The translations under genes were made by a program, and so were the position numbers. A stretch of DNA of 64,000 bases from Boothiomyces macroporosus (Eukaryota > Chytridiomycota > Chytridiomycetes > Rhizophydiales > Terramycetaceae), in assembly GCA_027604185.1 (NCBI GenBank), contig JADGKB010000081.1:1-64000 (forward strand), read 5' to 3'. This document shows positions 23,438-34,000 of this stretch, piece after piece. Each line of letters begins with the position of its first letter. Positions within the stretch are counted from its first letter, which is position 1. The notes beneath the pieces are model-generated. The model had not been told where the DNA came from and searched no databases. It was given only the letters and a program-made list of their open reading frames with translations.

Positions 23438-24127
23438 TTAAGAATAGTAAAGCTTCATGATTACTTTTGCGTCTTCAAGAGGAAATATACTTCGGCCTTG
23501 GTAAGTGATGAGATCGTAGTGACCAGCGCCATCAGCAAAGCTGAATAGTAAAAAGATTGCTCGTGTAGACAGATCTGAAGTATAAGTTGCCAACTTTTTG
23601 AACCCAGATTCTTTGTGGATAATATGTATATTTGCCCTGGTAACATGGCATATCCCACGCAGGGTATTTTCATCTCCGTACTGTTTATCTTGCGCATAAA
23701 ATTCAACCAACTGTCTCTTTGATCGGATTCGAGCAATTATCTGTTTGAGGTGCGGAGGATAATTTTCAGATCTACAAGCCAATAATGCCATTTCGAATAT
23801 CTGCGGATCATTCCAGTACTTGTCCAAGTGTCTGACTACTTTTTGACGTAACCGAACTTGCTCATAGTCTTCATCGGCTTTAGGCATATTTACAGCAAAC
23901 GCTCTGACTACAGATCTAAATTGACAGTTGCCATCTGTATCGATTTTTACAACGTCGTGTGGAATATTGGCTTCTATCCAGTGATTTCGCAGCTTCTTTT
24001 TCAGAGTTACATGTCCAGGATGAGGTGTATTTCCAGGGTATACACTGGAACTCTGCTTTGGGAGCTTTGATCGTTCCTCCGTTTCAGGTTGCAATACCAA
24101 GCTCTTCACTTTCTTTAAAAATCCCAT
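23438..24127 (-). CDS. OTU-domain cysteine protease (deubiquitinase-like)
   Basis: 229-aa intronless protein. The OTU domain occupies roughly residues 55-220. The catalytic block DTDGNCQFRSVVRAF supplies the Asp and the Cys nucleophile, and GAGHYDLITY supplies the catalytic His, so the enzyme should be active. The N-terminal 45 residues are basic and Pro/Ser-rich. Such proteins remove ubiquitin from substrates; linkage preference cannot be told. Its end lies 16 bp from the convergent membrane-protein gene. Confidence 0.9.
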   Translation of the reverse strand: MGFLKKVKSLVLQPETEERSKLPKQSSSVYPGNTPHPGHVTLKKKLRNHWIEANIPHDVVKIDTDGNCQFRSVVRAFAVNMPKADEDYEQVRLRQKVVRHLDKYWNDPQIFEMALLACRSENYPPHLKQIIARIRSKRQLVEFYAQDKQYGDENTLRGICHVTRANIHIIHKESGFKKLATYTSDLSTRAIFLLFSFADGAGHYDLITYQGRSIFPLEDAKVIMKLYYS

Positions 24128-24437
24128 ATCTACAATGTGAAGTAATGGAAAAATTCTGCAAGGGGCTTGAGCGTTTCACTTGTGGCAGAGCACAAATTTG
24201 GGGGTTTCATTAATGTCGCACAGTCTGCATTAAATTACTCGTCCGTGATCTCGTAGTTTAATCAAAGCCAAACACAATCCCAGCGTTGGCAGTGGTCTTG
24301 GTTTGATTAACAGCTTTGTGTCCGCTTTTAGCAAAGGATCACCAACTATCATTATCAGATCTAATCCGCATTCCACTTTGATAGTTTGAGCTTATCCTTG
24401 GGGACGAAAGTGAGTGAATATAATAAATAAAGGTAAT
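24128..24437. other. Intergenic region without a gene
   Basis: About 310 bp between the 5' end of the OTU gene and the 3' end of the MATE gene, both on the minus strand. I see no coding sequence, repeat or RNA gene. It should contain the OTU gene promoter and the MATE 3' end. Confidence 0.5.
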
Positions 24438-25977
24438 TTATTGCGCTTCTTGATCCAACAAGAATGTAATGTCGTCAGACGAGATATTTCTCACCAATTT
24501 TAATGCCTTTTCAACTTCAGTATCCCAATCTGTTCTCCATGAAATAATGATTACTTCGATGATTGATACGAATACCAAACCAACGGTAATACCAATCCAT
24601 AAGCCGAGCAAGCCATAATCAAATTTAAAAGCAAGTAATCCTCCAAGTGGTAAGCCAATGATGTAGTATCCAGATAGGTTAATTTGCGCACCTTTGGTTA
24701 ATAGTTACCATACCTAAATGCTGCCTTCCACACCCTCTCAAAATACCTCCTCCTGTCGCCCCAATTGAATCTGATAATTGGAAAAGCGCTGCTAATGGAA
24801 GGATGTTTGCAACAAGTCGGACTACTTCTACATCATCAGTAAACAAGTAGCCCAGCACATCCTTGAAAGAAAGAAGCAAGGTGCTGTTGATTACAGCAAA
24901 AATCAGACCAATCGCCAAACCAGTGAATGCAATATGCTTGGCAGCCCTAGCTTTTCCAGCACCTAAAGAGTTTCCAATTCTGGTGGTCGTTGCAACCGAT
25001 ATACCAAGAGGCACACAGTAGCATAAAGAACAGGTTTGCAAGACAACAGTTTGGGCTGCTAGAATATCGTCACCTAAAATACCTGCCGCTAAAGCAATTA
25101 TTTCAAACGCCCACCATTCAGAGCACATCATCAATATACCAGGAAGTCCCAGTTTAATAACAGTATAGATTTTCGGCAAGTCAAGTGCTTCTTTCCATTC
25201 CCAGCCACCATAACATTCTCCCCCATCTACAAACTTGATATACAGCATACTGAGCAATGGCAATAACGTGTTTACGATCGATGTAGCAATAGGTGCACCA
25301 TATGGACCAACTTTAAGTGGAGACCATACAAGCAGCCACTGTAAGAAGATGTTGATTGGTGATGCGATTAGTAGAATATATAAGCTCGGTCTCATAATTC
25401 CTTGGCCTTGCAAGTATCTCTGTAAACAAGAGTTGACAAGGTATGGAAATAGACCTGGAATCATAAATCTAGCAAACAGCCCAGATATCCTTGCAATTTC
25501 AGGATTCTGTCCCAACAGCAGTAATACTGGTTCGGTGAACCACCATAGAATAGCAATAGGGATCGCCAAGAAGAATTCAACGACAATCGCTCGTTGTAAA
25601 TGCTTCCCCAATGAAAACTTGTCTATTGCTCCGGTAAATGATTGAGAGCAGAGAGTATCCAATGCAGATGACATTCCAAGCCCGACGCTAAATCCAGTAA
25701 CATTACAAAACATTGTTGTTAACGCGGAAGCTGCCAAATACGTTTTGCCAATGTGACCCAATGAGAATACTGGGGCCATTGTAATTGAATAGGAGACCAG
25801 ATATGAAAACAAAACCGGCCATGCCAATTTCCCAAGCGTTTTGGATTCTTCAAAAATATGCCTTGGAGTTAAAGAAGAGTCATCTTCGTTATCAATATCT
25901 TCAACTTGCGGTAATAAAGGATCAGTTTCCAAGTGCTCCTGCTCTATGTTTAAATTTTCCTCTGAATTTTCACCCAT
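24438..25977 (-). CDS. MATE-family multidrug/toxin exporter
   Basis: 505-aa polytopic transporter. Exon 1 is 25977-24714; a 22-nt intron lies at 24692-24713; exon 2 is 24691-24438. It matches eukaryotic MATE proteins: TLGKLAWPVLFSYL (TM1), GLGMSSALDTLCSQSFTGA, CLQRYLQGQGIMRPSLY, SEWWAFEIIALAAGILG, ATTTRIGNSLGAGKARAAK and GGILRGCGRQHLGAQINLSG, with the intron splitting the Gly after HL. The tail is acidic (SSDDITFLLDQEAQ). An alternative in-frame ATG at 26040 would add 21 basic residues. Expected function: proton-coupled efflux of cationic compounds at the vacuole or plasma membrane. Confidence 0.93.
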
Positions 25978-26298
25978 TTTTTTAAACTTTTTTTTTGTTG
26001 AAACTTGGACAAACCGGAGATGTTTCATCGCTGAAATCATAAACCAAAGGGAGTAAAGATCTTTCTTGCTCTATAGAACTTATAATCGAACGCGTGAATG
26101 GTTTCGTATTGCACGTATAAGAAGCACAGCAGCTGAGTAGATTAGACTAGTGTACCACGATTGGTTTTACAAAGAACATTAGGATTAGTTACAAACACTC
26201 GCTATTGCATTTGATTTTCCATGTTTGCAAATATTCTCCTATTGTCCCATATATTTATCATTGTTTAGGTTGGGTGACATTTTTCATCAAATAATAGG

Positions 26299-27808
26299 AT
26301 GGGTGTGTCGAGTCCACAAATTGGGTATGAAAATACCACATTAGGATTGCAGACAAAGCACGATGTTGCATTACTGAACACAAAATTCACTGGTAAAAGA
26401 CAAGTGTATGTAAAGTATGAAAATTCCATTGAAAAGATTATAGTCACTCCAAACACCACTACAGAAGAGTTGGAAGCATTATTGCTTTCCATATGCGGTA
26501 TCAATAGCAGTCAGAAAGGAGACATTTCTATTACATTGTGGTCTGGCGGCAAGCAACAATATCTTGGGAATCTCCTGGAAAATACCGAAAATACTCCTTT
26601 AACAATAAAAATAAGTGACGGTAATCATTGTTAATATAGAATCTGATAGTCTAGCTGCTGCAATTAGCTCGTTAAAAATGAATATCGCGAAATTGGTATG
26701 TCAAGTTTGATGGTAGGATATGGACAAGCAAACACTGGATGGGACAGTATACGCTTCATCCTTCACCCAAAAAACTTTCAGAAATTTCAAATTTGATGAA
26801 CAAACTCTGGAAGAACTCAGGACACCAAGATTCAATAACTGGGAATTCAGCGAAAACGAACTAGTTTATTTGATCATTGAGATGTACCGAGATTTTGGAT
26901 TGCTTGAACAATTCAAGATATCTAATCAATTGATATTCAATTTTGTAAACAAAGTTAGAGAACATTATCAAAACAATGTAAGACTAGTTAATCCAGCCTT
27001 TCCACAATTTTAAACATGCCTTCTGTGTAACTCAAATGGGGTATGCTATTCTTTGCCAATCTGGAATTATTGCAGAGATGACACATTTGGAGAGAATCAT
27101 GCTTTTAACGGCATGCTTGGGCCATGGTAATACAATTGTAATCTTAGATACTGACCATCCTGGATACAATAATGCCTATCAGATTAATGCCAAAACTGAC
27201 TTGGCAATCATTTACAGTGACCAAGCACCATTAGAAAATCATCATTGCGCAATGTTATTTGCTATTCTTGGCTTACCTGAATGTAACATCTTGAGTGAAC
27301 TATCTTCTGAGGATTTCACTGTCGTAAGAAAAGGCATTATAAGGTGCATTTTAGCAACTGATATGGCCAAACATGGAGAACTACTTGGAGCATTTACAAA
27401 GATTATTCCAACTTTTTCATTGACTGACAACGAACATCGACTCCATTTATTTTCCACTGTTATCAAATGTGCTGATATTTCAACTGAAGTTCGTCCACCG
27501 CCAGTTGCAGGTAGATTTCATTAATAGAGATGTATGGGTCAACCGACTGCTAGAGGAATTCTTTTGTCAATCAGATCGAGAAAAACAGGAAGGATTGCCT
27601 ACTCTACCGTTTATGGACAGAGACAAGGTAACTAAGCCCGGTGCTCAAATAGGGTAATTTAGCTTAATGCAGATTCATTTCCTTTGTAGTTATACCATTG
27701 TACGAATCGTTGGCCAAACTTTATCCCCAAATTGAAAAGGATTTCTTGACTCCAATCAGAACATCTTTGGCTTATTACAAAAGCATTGATGTAAAACCAA
27801 ATGCTTAA
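26299..27808 (+). CDS. PDE9-like cyclic-nucleotide phosphodiesterase
   Basis: 463-aa class I phosphodiesterase most like animal PDE9A, which is cGMP-specific. Seven exons: 26299-26620, 26640-26695, 26717-26977, 26997-27126, 27148-27510, 27530-27653 and 27673-27808; introns are 19, 21, 19, 21, 19 and 19 nt. The ~100-residue N-terminal region ([14 protein letters not shown]) resembles the PDE9A N-terminus. Catalytic motifs: [22 protein letters not shown] (metal-binding His/Asp), [30 protein letters not shown] and [17 protein letters not shown]. All metal ligands appear present. The fifth intron ends in GAG at 19 nt and skips a TAG at 17 nt. The substrate (cGMP) is inferred from family resemblance. 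Confidence 0.93.
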
Positions 27809-28046
27809 AGGAATAAAATCGTGCAAGGATTTATTAAAACAATTTTTTGTGAGAAACGACACTACCCAGGTCTACACTCTTACTGTTTAATGATAATACA
27901 CCCAAGTACCCGTTCTCAAACACTGTGTAGTGGTATACAAACAAAGCCAAACAGTGGAACAGGTTATTGCGACCCTAATGTTAATATATCTTACAGACAA
28001 AACATCATACACGGTATTGTCCAATAGTAGCTGGAAATGAGTGTTT

Positions 28047-29146
28047 CTAGCTTGCTTGATTCTCAAGATACTCGTTGGTTCTAATTAGTAACATTTTACT
28101 TGGCTTTAACGAGTTGGTGAAATACTTCATTGTGAATTGGGAAGCAGTAGGGTATTTTTCATCCATGTACACACAAAACAAGTACATTAGCAATTGTGAA
28201 TCGGTGGGATAAGTTTGCTGATTAAACTTGGTACCGTAATCCGCACCACCATTCCATTTATATTGTGACAAACAACTTCCTTCAGATAAACTACGAATTC
28301 GATTCAAGATGTACTCTTTGCAGTTGAACTCTTTTAATACATTTTCAAGATATATCCGTTCGGTGACTATTGGCTCGTTTGGATACTGGTTTTTTAGATC
28401 CACTAGAGTTGGGGTTGCATTTGACTTTGGGGCTGCCAGCAACAAATGGTTCAGATTCATTTCTTTGAATTTGTTTTCAACAGCATCTATTCGTGCTATA
28501 TACTGATTCAACATTCTTGAGAGCCACTAAGTTAGTTGAACTTACTTTTCGCATATTTTCTCCCCAAACATCAAGATACTTTTCACATTGCCATTTCGCA
28601 AATGTAAACTCAACTTGTTTATATATGAATCCGTCTTCGATATTCTCTTTCTGAACTGCTAACTGGGTTGGCTTTGTTGCATGCTGGAAGGTATGTGGAA
28701 GAAAAGTCATTGGGGTCATTTCATGTTTTTGGGGAGAGAAACTGCCCTGATCTTTGGTGATTTTTGAAACAAATGAAGTGTCCTTGATCAAAGGCGACAT
28801 TGGCGATGATAAAACAAAGTATTTCCTGTTCTGTTTTGGAGGAGTATTTTCCAACATGATGGTGTTTTGCTTTATTGCTGGTTTAATTACTTGCTTTTGA
28901 TATTTGATTTCCTCTGCTTTGTAATATATGAATCTAATTAACAGGATTTTACTTGTATACTAGAGTGGCGATGTTGGATAGCGATACCAACAGGAATGTG
29001 TAGATGGCATACGAGAGGTAGGAATACGAGAAGGGCAGCAAAGCCAACAGCACTGCGAAAAATATTATTGACTGGAATAGCAATGATTTATCTCTATTCG
29101 TATACACTTTGTAATATCTTGATTTTAGCAATTCCAAGAGGGACAT
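28047..29146 (-). CDS. TMEM209: TMEM209-like nuclear-envelope protein
   Basis: 353 aa, shorter than animal TMEM209 (cytochrome b561 N-terminal family). Exons: 29146-28953, 28933-28546 and 28526-28047; both introns are 19 nt. Two hydrophobic segments near residues 22-58 form a membrane hairpin. The C-terminal domain has the family core YILNRIRSLSEGSCLSQYKW, NGGADYGTKF and PTDSQLLMYLFCVYMD. In animals the protein sits at the nuclear envelope with nucleoporins. The in-frame ATG at 29176 is an alternative start that would overlap the start codon of the divergent PHF5A gene. It ends 238 bp after the PDE gene, convergent to it. Confidence 0.85.
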
Positions 29147-29174
29147 TTTTTGATCTTTAAAAAAATAATCAGTC

Positions 29175-29521
29175 ATGGCCAGACATCATGCCGATCTTGT
29201 ATTCTGTAGGAAACAGCCTGGAATCGCAATTGGGAGGCTATGCGAAATATGCGATGGTAAATGTGTGATTTGCGACTCTCTTGTAAGACCTGCAGAGATT
29301 GTCAGAATCTGTGATGAATGTAACTATGGAAAACAACAGGGTAAATGTGTGGTATGCAATAGACCAGGTAATCAATGCTAATACCAGGAGTTTCGGATGC
29401 ATATTACTGCAAAGAATGTACACTACAGGAGCACGACAGGGATGGCTGTCCCAAAATTATCAATATGGGGAGCGCAAGGACAGATAATTACTATGAGCGG
29501 AAAAAGAATAATTTCCAATAA
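29175..29521 (+). CDS. PHF5A: PHF5A/Rds3, SF3b branch-site-recognition subunit
   Basis: 108-aa zinc-knuckle protein of the U2 snRNP SF3b complex. With SF3B1 it forms the pocket that holds the branch-point adenosine. Exons 29175-29367 and 29388-29521 flank a 20-nt intron. The [14 protein letters not shown] start and the CxxC series ([47 protein letters not shown]) match PHF5A throughout. Two oddities: residue 36, Tyr in human and yeast, is Leu here ([10 protein letters not shown]), and the basic C-terminal tail is replaced by RKKNNFQ. Tyr36 lines the branch-site pocket. It is divergent from TMEM209, starts 28 bp apart or overlapping. Confidence 0.95.
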
Positions 29522-29603
29522 TAAATATTTCACTTTATTATTTGTTGATCCATTGAGTTGTTATACCAGAAGTTTGAAATTATTTTTTAAAAAGTAATCT
29601 CAA

Positions 29604-30642
29604 ATGGACGAGTACACCAAGCATCAGTTGCAGATTCCCTACTCGAAAAATCCTTCGTATACACCGACAATCCACCCACCATCTTTTTATTATCAGCAAT
29701 CGCTTCTTCCTTCGTATCTGATACCAGTTCGAATTGACCTGGAATATGACAATGTAAAATTATCAGATTGCTTTATTTGGAATTATAACGAAGTGCTGAT
29801 TACTCCGGAAGACTTTGCGTTACAGATGCAGAAGGAGATGGATTTACCAAAAGTTTTTATTGAAATGATCGCTGGCAGTATTAGAGAGCAGGTGCTGCTG
29901 TATAGAAATGCAGTGGAGGATGATACTGTTGATACGTTTGATAATATGGTGCTAGGGGTTTATGGAGATAAAGATCAAGAAATGGAGGATACCAATCAGG
30001 ATAGGGAGAACAAAGATCAGGGGGAAAAAGAACCAAATTCATCAGAGGCTCAACAGGAGGATAAACAGGAAGAAGCGGAGGATAAACAGGAAAATAATAC
30101 AGAGGAAGACACGAACGATAAACCCGACGAGAATGATGATCAGACAAATGTAAATGAACCAGAAGAAAAGTACGAAATAAAAAAGCAAAGTGAGCCAAAG
30201 CATGGATTCGGAGATATTAGGATTGTGATTAAAGTAAATGTGGTTAACAAAAGCTGGATATTCACGTTGGATCGCTTTACTTGAAAGATCAATTTGAATG
30301 GCCATTATTTCATCAAACTATATCACCAGAGCAGTTTGCGATTCAGCTAGCGACAGAGTTGGGAATTGGGGGTACTCTTGATTAACAAAGGCGAGTTTAT
30401 ACCGTTAATAAGCGTGAATATCAGAGAGCAAGTAATCTTTGCAAGACTAAATTTCAATGCGCAGAATCAGCCCCTAGAATATTCTCGTAATCTCAGGGAT
30501 GAAGAAGACTGGGAGCCGGAATTAATATTATTGGATGATGAAGAGATTATGCAGATGGAGAAAGATCAGGAAAGATCGAGCAGGTAAATATAATTGATAT
30601 AGGCGGATGAGAAGAACTAGACAATCATTTTTAATAAATTAG
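29604..30642 (+). CDS. SNF5/SMARCB1 subunit of SWI/SNF-type remodeller
   Basis: 326-aa SNF5 family protein, a core scaffold of the SWI/SNF and RSC chromatin-remodelling complexes. Exons: 29604-30233, 30254-30371, 30391-30583 and 30603-30642; introns are 20, 19 and 19 nt. The first repeat is LIPVRIDLEYDNVKLSD with LITPEDFALQ and IREQV. The second is IRIVIKLDIHVGSL, FEWPLFHQTISPEQFA, ELGIGGEFIPLISVNIREQV. A highly acidic, low-complexity insertion of about 75 residues separates the repeats, where animal proteins have a short linker. The basic RRMRRTRQ tail is encoded by the 40-nt last exon. It could be Snf5 or Sfh1; the sequence cannot decide. Confidence 0.93.
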
Positions 30643-30675
30643 TTGTACCTACCTTATAATTTTTCACGTTTTTCA

Positions 30676-31012
30676 ATGAATCCTTCAAACCTCCAAACGT
30701 TCAACAATGAGCTCATCAAAGGTAAAAATCCAATAACGAGGTCTTGAAACTTTGAAAGAGAAGCGCCAACGAGTATCAAAAGATTTACAGGATCAGCAGC
30801 AAGTAGAGCAAGATTTAATAAGGCAAATCAGCGACTTGAATATGAAATTGGATTCAATAAAGTCTCAAATCCAAACCAAGCATGAGATTAAACAGCAGCT
30901 GGATTTGCTAATCAGAGATACTGAGCAAGCATACTTGAAGATTGTTGAGAGCTCTCAGACCCTGCTTCAAGTGCTGCAGAAAGAATCAAATAGCCTAAAG
31001 AATAGAATTTAA
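30676..31012 (+). CDS. SSNA1: SSNA1/Dip13 centriole and axoneme protein
   Basis: 105-aa single coiled coil. Exons 30676-30721 and 30741-31012 flank a 19-nt intron (GTA...CGAG). Matches SSNA1/Dip13: LQTFNNELIKGLETLKEKR at the start, QISDLNMKLDSIKSQI, IRDTEQAYLKIVESSQTLL and a short tail. The family forms fibrils at centrioles and basal bodies and stabilises or branches microtubules. It begins 33 bp after SNF5 and ends 64 bp before the C2CD3-like gene, which acts in the same organelle. Confidence 0.92.
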
Positions 31013-31076
31013 TAAAGTTTTTAAAGTTTCAAGGTTCTCTATTTGTTACCCATTAAATTTTGTCCGGAAATCAAAA

Positions 31077-34000
31077 ATGAAATCATTACCACCCTCAGTG
31101 AGTGGAAAGACGAGATGGATTCTAGACCTTAATTTCAATAGCTCCATAAAGTATGATTTCATCAAGATTCAGTGGTGGGGGTCTGCAAAGCAAACTATAA
31201 AGGAGAGAGTGTCCTACGAAATCAAAGTACTTTATACTGACGTAGTGTACTCTGGTGCAGTTTAACGAGTACCTAAAGGACTTGGATTTTGTCTTGATAG
31301 AGCTTTATGAAGGTAACCAATCCTAATATAGGCACCAAGGAAAAGAAAGAGTTGTTGGGCACCTGCGATTTTGAACCAATATTGAATCCTCCAACGACTA
31401 GATTTAACATTCCTATAATGAAAAATAAGATTAAGATCGGAAACTTGAATATTACTGCCAGAATTTCTACCAGTACTAAAATTCCAGTAGTCCAGGAATC
31501 AAAGAAAAAACCATCCCAAAATTTGAAGCAAGATAGAGAGTCAAAGAATGAACCGATGTCAAATCAAAGTGAGCCTCCTATAGAGGGTGCCAAACAGGAG
31601 GCTGATATCTTGCAGGAAGACACAGAGATGGATCATGTGTCACTTGGATTGGATGAAATCAAATATGTCACTCCAAACACCAATATTCCTCAGCCTCAGA
31701 TGCTTGAACACACTGAATTGCTATCAGTGTCTGAACCGCAGCAAATGACAGTATTGGAAAACAAAGAGAAAGATATCAACATTGATTTTGATGAATTGGA
31801 CTTTGATGCCAAGCTAAGGCAGATATATAAAGAAACAGAAATAAACCTTAAGCGCTTGGAGCTGGGAAAGTCTGTGGAAACTCTTTCCAAGCTGGACGAA
31901 GAGGAAATCAAAGAATTTCAACCACCTCAAAACGAGAACAAAGAAGAAAATAATCTTCAGTCAAAGCCTAGCAATGTGATACAAGAGTAAAATAATTTTA
32001 ATTTAGTTCTGGCACTGACACTACTCCGAATGTTTCAGATGATTCACTTTCCGATATGCTCTCGGAATTGGAATACTTTGATGTTGATAAGGATGAGGAC
32101 TTGGTGCGGATTTTAAATAGCAAGCATGGAAAGTCGCTTATTGAAGACGAATCTATTCAATCTTCTTTACCATCTGAAAAATTGGAGACGCCTAAATTAC
32201 AATTACCGCAATTTATTCATGAAAAGTTGTTGAATGTATTTGCTCTAAACATGAATATGAGTTCTTTGGAACTATCTAATGTGCAATGCCCTACTAGTAT
32301 TTGGATAGAATACGAAATTAAATCTTTGACTGAATCAAACTCTACCAGATTACAGCAAAAGGTTCCAATTCCGTATAAAACACCTAAACTGATCAAATTG
32401 AACCATCAGAAAACCCACCCTATATCCAAGTTTGACATTAATTCGGTAATTGATTTCAAAATTTATGCTATAGCAGCTAAAAAATATTCTGTCATGGGAA
32501 AAGTAAAAGAAAGTAACGATGAAATCTGGAGATGTTATTCTCAATACAAATTAGCCGACCTTGTTTATTGCACTGATTTTAAATCAAAGCAGGAGCTTTT
32601 AATTACACTGGAAGGTGGAGCCAACAAACCATGGGATGTTTATGGAACCTTGCACGTTGACTTTGAACTGCTACTACAAGGAACCCCAAAAACATTAGAG
32701 ACTGTTAAACAGGTTCCGGAGGCAACGAAAACACGATACTTTAATATCCATATATCCACCATTTCATCAGTCCAGCCACCTGTAAACCCAAGTTTGCTGT
32801 ACGTGACTTTTAAATTATTCAATGCTGAAACAATAATTAAAACTATCCCGTTGAAGCATCATCCAGATTTTAATCTGACAACTGGCCAACTCAATCCACC
32901 ACTTGATTTTGCATTTTCACACACAATTCCTGTACAGTCGATTGATGCAAAGTTTTTGGTGTTGGAAGTGCGCTGTATCGGTGTTAAAGATTCTCTCCTT
33001 GGCCTCGTTAAATTGCCTGTCTACCTCCTTACCGGGCAAGGATTTGTACAAGTTCCAGAGACGGAATATCCTATCTACGATTTGTTTGGGGGAAGTACAA
33101 ATGGATGGCTAAAAGTTGGATTGAAGCTTGGTCAATTATCCGATATTCTTCCGAAAGAACCAAAGAAAGAGGAGGCCATCATCGAAACTAAACCCCCAGT
33201 AATTGAAAACAAATCACCTCCAAAGGTAGAAATTACCAAACAAAATGTTGAATGTGTGATTCAGTTGGATATTCACCAGGCTTGTGGAATTTACGGATTA
33301 TTAAAAGCTGCTCGAGCTGTCTTTCCAGAGGTGGTTTCAATGATGGATAACCTACCAGAAGTTATCGTTCAATTTGATTTATTCCCTCCCTCAGACCCAA
33401 GTGATATAATCCAAACAGAGCCAGTATACTCGTTCATACCTGAAATTGAATACTCTGTTCAACTTGTTTTAGACAAAATAGATTCTGGATTAATCAAATG
33501 GTCAAGAACTGGAAAGTGTGAAGGCAAAATCATCTGTGGGGGTACACAAGTTGGAGACTTTTCTGTACCTGCTGATAGTTTATTTAAGGACGGCTTCTCA
33601 GGATGGGTCGAAATTATAGATGTAAATGGTGAAGCAAATGGGGGTATTTTGGTTGATATGAAGTTATTGAATTCAAATGACCTAAAAAGTATTGCAACTC
33701 AAATCCATTATGTGGATTTAGAAGTTGAAGTTGAATCTGTTGGTCAACGAGTAGTATGCTCGTTATTCAATTCAATCGGAAACGCGGATTTAGTCAATGG
33801 AAAGTGCAGTATCATGATGGAGAATGTATCGATTGAGAATACCAATCAGTGCAAATTGCGGGTACAAGTGGAGAGTGACACTGTTTGGCACGGATTTGTA
33901 GAAATTCCAGTAAAAGCTCTGTTACAAGATTGCAAAACTGTTAAAAATAGAGGAAAGTACAGTGAAATGTCTTATTCTGGATTACTCATTGATCCAGAGA

